A stretch of DNA of 50,360 nt from Clostridiales bacterium (GTDB lineage: Bacteria; Bacillota; Clostridia; Oscillospirales; Oscillospiraceae), in assembly GCA_019423635.1 (NCBI GenBank), contig JAHZBA010000018.1:1-50360 (forward strand), read 5' to 3'. Positions 34,365 through 43,314 of the stretch are shown piece by piece. The notes under the pieces are model-generated. The model was not told where the DNA came from and did not search any database. It worked only from the letters and a program-made list of their open reading frames with translations. Every line of letters begins with the position of its first letter. The stretch's first letter is position 1. Both the position numbers and the translations under genes were made by a program.

Positions 34365-34731
34365 GACAGTTGGCTTGTAGGGATATGGTGCCATTGACGG
34401 AATTGGCAAGGTAATATTCCAAAGAATCTCCTGGGTATGTGATTCAAGGCTGGATGCGTAGCCGCAACACATTGGAATTCCTTCGCCAATGGGAAAATGA
34501 CATGAATGAGGGATTTGATGATAAAGCCTGTGATGAGCTGATTCACCAGGGTATACAACATCGCTTACCATTACGCCATCTTTGTGGATTCGAAGGCCCC
34601 ATGCTGTTGGAATGCGTGTAAAACAGGGAAAAGGCGGAGGGGTAAGTACTTACCCTAAAATTGCTGTGGATTTCCATTTATGGTTAGATCCAAAAGTGCG
34701 GTTGACAATCGTGCGATTGCACAACAGATGA
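34361..34731 (+). pseudogene. KilA-N domain gene, broken
   Basis: Translated in pieces this reads as a phage-type KilA-N DNA-binding domain: LTELAR, an in-frame TAA (34412-34414) where the family has an aromatic residue, YSKESPGYVIQGWMRSRNTL, FLRQWENDMNEGFDD, then a frameshift near 34560, and ITPSLWIRRPHAVGMRVKQG, GGGVSTYPKIAVDFHLWLDP to a stop at 34731. KilA-N domains occur in phage antirepressors. One nonsense codon and one frameshift inactivate it. Confidence 0.7.
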
Positions 34732-34979
34732 TCTGTAGAGAAACGTTGATGATATAGTAGATTTTAACAGTCTATGAGTTCCATTGCAGTTATCGCAAGT
34801 TCCAATTCAACCCTGCATCTCAGATAGGGTTCAAATGCTCGCATTCCAACAGACCTATGGGCAACGGAAACACGAAAGCAAATTGGGAGGAGTTTCAAGT
34901 GAATAAAGCGCTAATAGTGCCATAGTTAAAGAATCAACAACAACTTTTTAAAGAAATAGGATGAGAGTGATTTGGGAAT
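34732..34979. other. AT-rich island spacer
   Basis: No frame with recognisable similarity. It contains short remnants only, and separates the KilA-N pseudogene from the membrane-protein fragment. Confidence 0.4.
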
Positions 34980-35108
34980 ATGGTGGTGCTAACAGTGATG
35001 CAATTTATATCTGTTCTAGAAAACTCCTGGTTTATAGGAATTGTAGGTGGCATAATTAGCGGATTGATTGTTTATTTTACGTTATGCGAAGAGCAAACAA
35101 TCAAATGA
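34980..35108 (+). pseudogene. N-terminal membrane-anchor fragment of the next gene
   Basis: 42 codons, MVVLTVMQFISVLENSWFIG... with one membrane segment ending SGLIVYF. The next frame (+1), which begins inside this one, has no good start of its own. A single-base slip at the T-rich TTTATTTTA stretch near 35075 would join them into one membrane-anchored protein. Confidence 0.45.
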
Positions 35109-35580
35109 TAGAAATATAATAGTTTGGGATGATAAAAAAGGAACTTTTTTAGAAATTTTTCACCACACATATATAGACTTTAAGCAAAAATATATGAGAA
35201 ATGACGTTGTTTACTTGGATCGTCACAAGGTTGCTGCAATACTTATATATTCAGTTATAAAGACAAGAATCATGGAATACAGAACTGAAGACGATAATAA
35301 TTTATTTCTTGAAAATTATTATCTTGCATTTTCAACAGGACTATCATATATGCAATACGAAGCGAACCTTGCTTATAAAGGTCAGAATAAACCTGTTATT
35401 TCAAAATTTCAATTTCCAAATGTCTTATGTGGTAACAAGAGTTACAAAGAACACATGATTAGTATGCTATACGCATCCGATGTGGAGAATAACCTTAATA
35501 TTTTTGAACTTGCAAATATTTTGTTTTTGTTGGAGATAAATAATATTAACATGTCATCTTTCAACCAAAATACCATATGA
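35068..35580 (+). CDS. Hypothetical protein, probably frameshifted from its membrane anchor
   Basis: A 170-residue frame (TTG at 35068) that lacks a ribosome binding site and has its first ATG only about 45 codons in. Content: SKQSNDRNIIVWDDKKGTFL, then YLDRHKVAAILIYSVIKTRIMEY, an ENYYLAFSTGLSYMQY helix and an acidic end. The LDRHKVAA...IIK segment recalls conserved hypothetical proteins of mobile elements, but I cannot name the family. AT-rich codon use contrasts with the host. Best read as the main part of a membrane-anchored protein split by a frameshift. Confidence 0.5.
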   Translation: MFILRYAKSKQSNDRNIIVWDDKKGTFLEIFHHTYIDFKQKYMRNDVVYLDRHKVAAILIYSVIKTRIMEYRTEDDNNLFLENYYLAFSTGLSYMQYEANLAYKGQNKPVISKFQFPNVLCGNKSYKEHMISMLYASDVENNLNIFELANILFLLEINNINMSSFNQNTI

Positions 35581-35637
35581 ACGACCCTACCCAATCTGAA
35601 CAAATTGTTGTCACTTGTTCGGATTAGGTAGGGCCGT
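35580..35637 (+). terminator. Terminator-like long hairpin in the island
   Basis: Imperfect ~23-bp stem (AACGACCCTACCCAATC... with ...GATTAGGTAGGGCCGTT) followed by CTTTG. It starts at the last base of the upstream frame. Confidence 0.65.
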
Positions 35638-35856
35638 TCTTTGCCTGCAACCATTGCAGTTCAAGGCTTACAGGCTTTTTCAACTTTGGATACCGCGTGT
35701 TACTGACTAAGAGCAAACAGTTCAAAATCAAAGTGTAAAACGTGAAATTAGGGGGATTCGAACCACGCTGACATCATCTGTATCAGACTCAAAACCTGTG
35801 TTCTGTAGTATTTTTTAGTTTGACATGTTTTTAAGTTATAAAAGGTTTAAAATGGA
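35638..35856. other. Island spacer with a tRNA-like 3' fragment
   Basis: Minus-strand 35750-35815 contains CAGGTTTTGAGTCTG, a possible long variable arm (CTGA...TCAG) and a T-loop GGTTCGAATCC, in the order of the 3' half of a class II tRNA, but without a D-arm or a clean acceptor stem. No gene is seen in the rest. Confidence 0.3.
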
Positions 35857-35885
35857 TTGCGGATATAAACAATATTTGCTATACT
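35857..35885 (+). promoter_or_regulatory. Promoter of the unknown island gene
   Basis: TTGCGG (35857-35862), 17 bases, TATACT (35880-35885), about 70 bases before the ATG. Confidence 0.6.
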
Positions 35886-35956
35886 TACAACTGATGATTA
35901 TGCGTATTAATAATCGGTTTCAATTTTATGGGTCGATTTGAAAGAGAGTGATTTCG

Positions 35957-37069
35957 ATGATTTTTGAGCGCATTGGGGCAGGAATTGATAAAAATTGTAT
36001 TCCCAAAGATATTGAAATACAATTGAATAAAAGAATGTCTCAGACTATGGCAGAAATTAGATCTAAAACCAAAGATGCTGTATGTTTTCATTGTGGGAAA
36101 CCTGTCACAAGTTTTTGCAAATCTCATAATGTCCCTCGTTTTTGCCTTGAAAGTATTGGAAATGACGGCAAAGTAACTGGACCAAATGCAATATTAGGAC
36201 TTCCTGGTATAGGTGTTTCAATTGGTAAAGAGTCTATAGGGATTGGAGAGGCTGGAACTTTCCAAATTATCTGCAGAGATTGTGACAGCAAAATATTTCA
36301 AGAATACGAAAATCCTGATAACTACTCAAACGAGACTCCACCAACACAAAAAATGTTATCAGAAATTGCTGTCAAGAATTATCTGAAATTTATTAGCAAA
36401 AGAAAACTTGAAATCGCATTGGCAGAAGAAATGTTAAAGCAATGTCCGCAACAAGGAATTGAATATCAATTAATCAGGACTGAATTTGAAGTTCGCTTAA
36501 AAACTAGTAGAATAGATTTAGAGGCATACACAAATGAATACAGGCGAGCCAAAAAGTTTGTTGACAAGAATAATAGCAATGGTTTTTACATTATTTATTA
36601 CAAGTTGCTCAACTATGTTGCCCCTATTGCTGTACAAGCTCCGATAGCTGTTTCGATTGATTTCGAGGGTGGCATTGTTAATGATGTTGTTAACATGAAC
36701 CCGTTGTATAGGATAGCAAATCTGCATTTGTGTGTTTTGCCATTAAAAAATCAAACAGCTATTATAATGTTCATTGATGAAGGTGAAAAGCGCTACAGGA
36801 AATTCTATAAACAATTTCGAAAATATAATGAGAGCGAAAAATTAGGTGTTATCAATTATCTAATCTTCCTATATTGTGAAGATTATTTTCTGGCTAAAGG
36901 AATACAATCAGCTGTTGATTTAGATCAGATAAGAAACATTGCAAACCTAACTCCTATGGTTTGGAGTACAGAACCAATCATGCATACAGGGGCCTATGCA
37001 AAAGAGTTTGCACTTTCAAAATGGGATAGTATTCCAAATCTATTGTCCGAGCGCTATAAAGTCCGTTGA
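35957..37069 (+). CDS. Cysteine-rich protein of unknown function (possible HNH-like zinc site)
   Basis: A 370-residue protein from an ATG at 35957 (a GTG nine bases upstream is in the ribosome binding site). Near residues 42-64 it reads CFHCGKPVTSFCKSHNVPRF, and near residue 105 ICRDCDSKIFQEYE. The CxxC ... SHxVP ... CxxCDxxIF arrangement suggests a treble-clef or HNH-like zinc site. The middle is helical (about 130-190), and the C-terminal half is alpha/beta with NLHLCVLPLKNQTAIIMFIDEG and ending WDSIPNLLSERYKVR. I do not recognise a named family. AT-rich, with its own promoter, on a tRNA-flanked island. A defence-type nuclease is possible but unproven. Confidence 0.7.
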   Translation: MIFERIGAGIDKNCIPKDIEIQLNKRMSQTMAEIRSKTKDAVCFHCGKPVTSFCKSHNVPRFCLESIGNDGKVTGPNAILGLPGIGVSIGKESIGIGEAGTFQIICRDCDSKIFQEYENPDNYSNETPPTQKMLSEIAVKNYLKFISKRKLEIALAEEMLKQCPQQGIEYQLIRTEFEVRLKTSRIDLEAYTNEYRRAKKFVDKNNSNGFYIIYYKLLNYVAPIAVQAPIAVSIDFEGGIVNDVVNMNPLYRIANLHLCVLPLKNQTAIIMFIDEGEKRYRKFYKQFRKYNESEKLGVINYLIFLYCEDYFLAKGIQSAVDLDQIRNIANLTPMVWSTEPIMHTGAYAKEFALSKWDSIPNLLSERYKVR

Positions 37070-37386
37070 ACACCAGCAGTTACGGGGATACATCTTTTCA
37101 AATCGTTGGGGGTATTGGAGACATATTTTCCTGAGTTGTTCAAGGTACCTCCGCTTTTTCTATACGCTGTAAAATCGGTGGCTACCGTTGCGGATCTGCA
37201 TCTTTTTTGTCAACGAAGCACAGCTCAGAAATTCCCATCACCGCTCCGTTTCCGGCTTCGCCGAAAACTGCGCTATGATGGGAATTTCTTCGCTTTCCAC
37301 CGCAACTCGCTCCGCTGGACTCGCGGCGGACGGGGACGGGGGATACGAAGCATATCAAAAGTGGGCACCCACTCCAAAGTAAATGC
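37070..37386. other. Island right end, no gene, one large inverted repeat
   Basis: Holds a perfect 13-bp inverted repeat GAAATTCCCATCA (37228-37240) / TGATGGGAATTTC (37276-37288) around a smaller CGGCTTCGCCG hairpin, and GC-richer sequence from there on, so the composition change to the host chromosome falls here. Confidence 0.5.
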
Positions 37387-37431
37387 CCACTTTAGATGCC
37401 GTAGGCTGAACGCCTACGGCATCTAAAGTGG
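37387..37431. terminator. Perfect 20-bp hairpin before tRNA-Ala
   Basis: CCACTTTAGATGCCGTAGGC and its exact complement around a five-base loop, 10 bases from the 3' end of tRNA-Ala. Probably the tRNA terminator, without a long T-run. Confidence 0.6.
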
Positions 37432-37441
37432 ACTCTTATTT

Positions 37442-37517
37442 TGGTGGACTCGAAGGGATTCGAACCCTCGACCTCTCGGATGCGAACCGAACGCTCTCCC
37501 AACTGAGCTACGAGCCC
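37442..37517 (-). tRNA. tRNA-Ala(CGC)
   Basis: 76 bases including an encoded CCA. Anticodon loop TTCGCAT gives CGC, reading GCG. The G3:U70 pair, the main alanine identity element, is present (GGG against TCC in the acceptor). T-loop GGTTCGAATCC is standard. It forms the right boundary of the island. Confidence 0.93.
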
Positions 37518-37635
37518 GTTAAACTGCCGCCGCTCCAAGGGGGGGATCTCCCCCTGCCAGCTTGGCGGCAAGTGTTATTATACCATAATTTTTACCGTTG
37601 TAAAGTCCGTTTTTTCGAAAATCCAAAAATTTTAG

Positions 37636-37664
37636 TTGCCAAGCGGCCGTGGATATAGTAAAAT
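37636..37664 (+). promoter_or_regulatory. SRP RNA promoter
   Basis: TTGCCA (37636-37641), 17 bases, TAAAAT (37659-37664), ending just before the RNA. Confidence 0.6.
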
Positions 37665-37669
37665 GAGTA

Positions 37670-37810
37670 GGCTCCTCCGTAGACAGCTGCGGAGCCGGTC
37701 TCGCGCAATGGAACCCTGTGAACCATGTCAGGCGGGGAACCGAGCAGCATTCAGCGGGACCTTCCATGTGCCGCGAGGGTGCCGGCTCCGCAGCTGCCTG
37801 TGGAGGAGTC
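37670..37810 (+). ncRNA. ffs: Signal recognition particle RNA (4.5S type)
   Basis: The ~141-base RNA folds into one long hairpin: the ends pair over about 28 bases (GGCTCCTCCGTAG... with ...CTGTGGAGGAGTC), then CTCGCG...CGCGAG and ATGGAA/TTCCAT. The tip has the conserved Ffh-binding domain: GTGAACC, GTCAGG, a GGGGAACC loop, AGCAGC and GCGGGACC. No separate Alu-like domain is visible. In many Firmicutes this gene lies just upstream of dnaX, as here. Exact ends are estimated from the stem. Confidence 0.88.
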
Positions 37811-38000
37811 TCTATTCCCATCATCTCAGGAGATACGAATTTTCTCTTCGCCGCACTGCCGTGCGGCGCGGCGGGCCATGGACGCGGTTCTGCAAAAACG
37901 CATCCACGCTCTGCGCCCCCGGCGGACTCCGGTCCGCCGTCTGAAAAGGGGCGGCGTTTCTTTTCCAATGCGCTGGCAGCAGCAGACAGGAGGGTGAGCC

Positions 38001-39713
<1,713 letters not shown>

Positions 39714-39728
39714 AAGGAGAAAAACAGT

Positions 39729-40097
39729 ATGGGTTACAGTGCGCGCCGCGGATTTTCCAGCGGCAGTATGAAGACCACCGGCGCCCAGCGCCAGGCGGAG
39801 CTGCAGCAGAGGATTGCGCAGATGCAGGAGCAGATGAACGCCGCCCAGGAGGCCGTGGAGGCCACGGAGTTCACCGCCAGCGTGGGCGGCGGCGTGGTGG
39901 AGGCCAAGGTCAACGGCAAGAAGGAGGTCCTCTCCATCGCTATCAAGCCGGAGGCGGTGGACCCGGAGGATGTGGAGATGCTCCAGGACCTGGTGGTCTC
40001 CGCCGTCAACGAGGCCCTGCGGCAGGCCGGAGAGGCCATGGAACAGGGCATGAACAGCGTCACCGGCGGGCTGGATCTCGGTGGTTTTGGACTCTAA
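39729..40097 (+). CDS. YbaB/EbfC nucleoid-associated protein
   Basis: A 122-residue YbaB family DNA-binding protein. N-terminal helix QRQAELQQRIAQMQEQMNAAQEAVEA, then the strand block ATEFTASVGGGVVEAKVNGKKEVLSIAIKPEAV, and a C-terminal helix followed by a Gly-rich tail. YbaB dimers bind DNA with little sequence preference and help shape the nucleoid. It is cotranscribed with dnaX. The expected next gene, recR, is absent; a terminator follows. Confidence 0.9.
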   Translation: MGYSARRGFSSGSMKTTGAQRQAELQQRIAQMQEQMNAAQEAVEATEFTASVGGGVVEAKVNGKKEVLSIAIKPEAVDPEDVEMLQDLVVSAVNEALRQAGEAMEQGMNSVTGGLDLGGFGL

Positions 40098-40105
40098 GAA
40101 GAGAG

Positions 40106-40143
40106 GCGGGGAGCGGCGCCGGAGGGCACGCTCCCGCTTTTTT
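40106..40143 (+). terminator. dnaX-ybaB terminator
   Basis: GCGGGGAGCG/CGCTCCCGC stem followed by T6. Confidence 0.85.
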
Positions 40144-40214
40144 AAACTCTGCGCCTGTCCGATTGGACGCGATAATCTATGATGTCTATTTTTGATTCGG
40201 GGAGGGATGCTGAG

Positions 40215-42041
40215 ATGAAGCGTAAAATCCGTTTCGCCGCGGCGGCGCTGTCCTGCGCGTTGCTTTTGACAGGCTGCGGGGCGGCGCGGACCGAGCCGCT
40301 GACAGAGGAGCCGCCTGCGGAGGGGAATGTCATCGCCTACGTTCCCCTGGACGACCGGCCGGACAATGTGGAGCGGGTGGTCTACCTGGCGGAGTCCCTG
40401 GGCTATGTGCTGGAGATGCCTGAGGCAGACCTCTACCGCACCCGGCTGGACGGACAGCCGCTCAATGAGAACGGCACCCAGCACGGGGACATGGCGGCCC
40501 TCTATGAGTGGGTGCTGGAGCAGGAGGCGGCGGGGTGCGACCGGTACATCCTGTCCCTGGACCAGCTGCTCTCCGGGGGCCTGGTCCAGTCCCGGTGCGA
40601 GACGGGCAGGGAGCTCATCCCCCTCTCCGACGGGCGGGCTTTGACGGACCGCCAGCTCCTGGAGGAGCTGCTGAAGACTCTGGCGGAGGACCCCTCCAAC
40701 CGGGTCTGGCTCCTGGACAGTGTCATGCGCCTGGCCCCTACCGTGGGCTACGCAGAGGGCACTACGGAGCTGTATAACTGGATTCGGGCCTTTGGCATGG
40801 AGCCCCGGGAGACCCTGGAGGGGGCAGCGCTGACCGTTGAGCGGATTCTGGAGAGCTATTGGACGGGGCCCACCGGGGAGGATCTCTACGACAAGACTGC
40901 CCGGCAGCAGGGCGCCGTCAGTGCTGAGGAGTTCTATGGGCCCTATAAGGGCCTGGCGGAGAACATGGACGCCCGGGAGCGGAAGCTGCGGCTCTCCGAT
41001 GAGGTCCAGCACATTCTGGCCCGGCCGGGCTACGAGAATTTCCGCCTGCTCATCGGCATCGACGACTCCTCCCTGGAGGACTGCATCCAGAAAAATGAGA
41101 TCGCCTATCTGCGGCAGGGTCTCCGGACGGGGACCGACGGCTGGCAGCAGGACTGGCTTCTCTCCGGCGTGGACGACCTGGCCTTCAAGGCGGTGACGAA
41201 GCTGTATCTGGAGGAGACCGGCTGGTCCGGCAGCGCCGCGGTGCGGTACTTCGGCGGCACGGAGGACCAGCCCGCCTGTGCCTACGACTTCCAGCCCCTG
41301 ACAACGGTGATGGCGGAGCATTTCGACTTCTTCCGCCTGACGGAGAGCGCCAACCCCCTGGCGGCGCAGCTCCAGATCCTGGTGCTGACCCAGCCGGCGG
41401 ACGAGAGCCAGGTCTATTTCACCCAGCTGATTGATGCTCTACAGGAGTGTAGAAATAATCGTCAGCCTGTGATTCTGGTGGACGCCTCCAACAACCGCTA
41501 CGGCACCGCCTTTCACGACGCCCTGGTCAAGGAGGCGGAACTGGGGTGGCTGCTGAGCTACGCAGGATTTTTGGACATGGCCATCGTCACCGGCACGGCT
41601 CTGAGCCACGGCGTGGCCCGGTATGCCTTTTTACAGACCGACACGCCTGCGGAGGCCTCAGAGCGGGCCTTTGCCAGAACCCTGGCGGACAGCATTGTGA
41701 AGGACTTCTGCTACCGCAACGTGGTCCGGGAGGATCTGGCGGCCTACGTCCGGGAGGCCGGCGGCGACCCTAACAACTTCTGGGTTCCGGAGATCGACCG
41801 GGCGGCCCTGCTGGAGCGGCTGGAGCGGGGCATGGCGGACGTCACACCGGCGGTGGTGAAAAACCTGGAGCGGAGCAACCTGATCGTCTCCCTGGAGCCT
41901 TACACGGAGCGAGGCTGGGGCGGCATCTCCCTGGAGAGCTACCGTTTCCCCTGGGACCGAGTGTTCGAGATCGGCATGGACATCCGTCTGGGGGAATTTA
42001 CGGAGCCCCACCAGCAAGTGCTGGGTGTGTATGTACGGTGA
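40215..42041 (+). CDS. DUF4127 family lipoprotein
   Basis: A 608-residue exported lipoprotein: signal peptide with lipobox LTGC (Cys21), then the DUF4127 domain. It opens with IAYVPLDDRPDNVERVVYLAE, the family's PLDDRPxN-type signature, and continues with CDRYILSLDQLLSGGLVQSR, a LLIGIDDSSLEDCIQKNEI block and a C-terminal ERGWGGISLESYRFPWDRVFE. The family is known mainly from Firmicutes and its function is unknown. The chosen start has a GGGGAGGG site; an upstream in-frame ATG at 40179 would add 12 residues before the signal peptide and is less likely. Confidence 0.82.
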   Translation: MKRKIRFAAAALSCALLLTGCGAARTEPLTEEPPAEGNVIAYVPLDDRPDNVERVVYLAESLGYVLEMPEADLYRTRLDGQPLNENGTQHGDMAALYEWVLEQEAAGCDRYILSLDQLLSGGLVQSRCETGRELIPLSDGRALTDRQLLEELLKTLAEDPSNRVWLLDSVMRLAPTVGYAEGTTELYNWIRAFGMEPRETLEGAALTVERILESYWTGPTGEDLYDKTARQQGAVSAEEFYGPYKGLAENMDARERKLRLSDEVQHILARPGYENFRLLIGIDDSSLEDCIQKNEIAYLRQGLRTGTDGWQQDWLLSGVDDLAFKAVTKLYLEETGWSGSAAVRYFGGTEDQPACAYDFQPLTTVMAEHFDFFRLTESANPLAAQLQILVLTQPADESQVYFTQLIDALQECRNNRQPVILVDASNNRYGTAFHDALVKEAELGWLLSYAGFLDMAIVTGTALSHGVARYAFLQTDTPAEASERAFARTLADSIVKDFCYRNVVREDLAAYVREAGGDPNNFWVPEIDRAALLERLERGMADVTPAVVKNLERSNLIVSLEPYTERGWGGISLESYRFPWDRVFEIGMDIRLGEFTEPHQQVLGVYVR

Positions 42042-42046
42042 CAGGC

Positions 42047-42085
42047 AAAAACCCGGACGGATTTTGAGATCCGTCCGGGTTTTTT
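42047..42085 (+). terminator. Terminator after the DUF4127 gene
   Basis: 16-bp stem AAAAACCCGGACGGAT and complement, six-base loop, T6 tail. Confidence 0.9.
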
Positions 42086-42154
42086 GATGAGAGAAACAGA
42101 TTCTACGTATATGTAGAGCCCTGATTTTCCGAGGAGAGACCGGCAGCCGCGGGA

Positions 42155-42180
42155 GACGGGCGGCAGATTGCCGCCCCTAC
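42155..42180 (-). repeat. Single REP palindrome after argF
   Basis: GACGGGCGG-N7-CCGCCCCTAC, the inverted half of the composite REP. The 30 bases before it resemble the linker at 4615-4640 (GAGAGA-CCGG, CGCGGGA), so this is the right half of a composite element. It lies just beyond the argF stop codon. Confidence 0.8.
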
Positions 42181-42214
42181 AAGCTCTCTTTGAAGGGGAC
42201 ATCTTGGAACCAAG

Positions 42215-43198
42215 TTACCCCTTCATGAGCTCGTACATAACGGCCTTGATGGTGTGCATCCGGTTCTCCGCCTCGTCAAAGACGATGGAGGCCGGGGACT
42301 CGAAGACCTCGTCGGTGACCTCCATGGCATCCCGGCCGAACCGCTCGCCCATCTCCTTCCCCACCTGGGTCTTGTGGTCGTGGTAGGCGGGGAGGCAGTG
42401 CATGAAGCGGCACTGGGGTCCGGCGTTGTCCATGAGCGCCCGGGTCACCTGATAGGGCCCAAGGGCCTCGATCCGCTCCTGCCAGACCTCCACCGGCTCT
42501 CCCATGGAGACCCAGACATCCGTGTAGAGCACATCCGCCCCCCTGGTCGCCGCCATGGGGGCCTCCATCAGCTCCAGCACCGCGCCGGTCTCCCGGGCGA
42601 TGGCCTGACAGGTCTCCACCAGGGCCGGGTCCGGCATGTAGGCCCTGGGCGCACAGGCCACAAAGTGCATCCCCATCTTGGCGCAGCCCACCATGAGGCT
42701 GTTGCCCATATTGAACCGGGCGTCGCCCAGATACACCAGTTTCACGCCCCGGAGCTTTCCAAAGTGCTCCCGGATGGTCAAAAAGTCCGCCAGAATCTGG
42801 GTGGGGTGGAACTCGTTGGTGAGGCCGTTGAACACCGGCACGCCGGCGTACTCCGCCAGCTCCTCCACCAGGGACTGGCCAAAGCCCCGGTACTCGATGC
42901 CGTCGTACATCCTGCCCAGCACCCGGGCGGTGTCGGCAATGGACTCCTTCACCCCAATCTGGGACCCGGTGGGCCCCAGATAGGTGGACCCCATGCCCAG
43001 ATCCTGGGCCGCCACCTCAAAGGCGCAGCGGGTGCGGGTGGAGGTCTTCTCAAAGATCAGCGCCACATTCTTCCCCTCCAGATAGCGGTGGGGAACGCCG
43101 GCCTTCTTCTTGGCCTTGAGATCCGCGGCGGTGTCCAGGAACTGCTGAATCTCCGCGGGTGTAAAGTCCAGGAGCTTTAAAAAATGCTTTTGATTCAT
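42215..43198 (-). CDS. argF: Ornithine carbamoyltransferase
   Basis: Catalyses carbamoyl phosphate plus ornithine to citrulline, the sixth step of arginine synthesis. The 327-residue protein has the carbamoyl phosphate-binding STRTR motif at 53-57, HPTQ in the middle, and the ornithine-binding HCLPAYHD motif near 275. Size and motifs fit the anabolic enzyme, and it ends the argCJBD group on the same strand. A catabolic (arcB) role is less likely without arcA or arcC nearby. It lies 117 bases after argD. Confidence 0.95.
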   Translation of the reverse strand: MNQKHFLKLLDFTPAEIQQFLDTAADLKAKKKAGVPHRYLEGKNVALIFEKTSTRTRCAFEVAAQDLGMGSTYLGPTGSQIGVKESIADTARVLGRMYDGIEYRGFGQSLVEELAEYAGVPVFNGLTNEFHPTQILADFLTIREHFGKLRGVKLVYLGDARFNMGNSLMVGCAKMGMHFVACAPRAYMPDPALVETCQAIARETGAVLELMEAPMAATRGADVLYTDVWVSMGEPVEVWQERIEALGPYQVTRALMDNAGPQCRFMHCLPAYHDHKTQVGKEMGERFGRDAMEVTDEVFESPASIVFDEAENRMHTIKAVMYELMKG

Positions 43199-43314
43199 AT
43201 CACCAAACCCCTTTTATGAATTAGGAATGAGGAATTTTTTGCGCACGGCAGGAAGCGGGGGCGCGCCCCGTTATTCCAGCTCTCCCATTCTCGCGCGATC
43301 TCCTGTCTCCGCTG

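Noticed and set aside
33484..37517. Direct-repeat attachment sites from tRNA-Leu
   Set aside because: I searched for a second copy of the tRNA-Leu 3' end in the island and found none, so integration at this tRNA is not shown.
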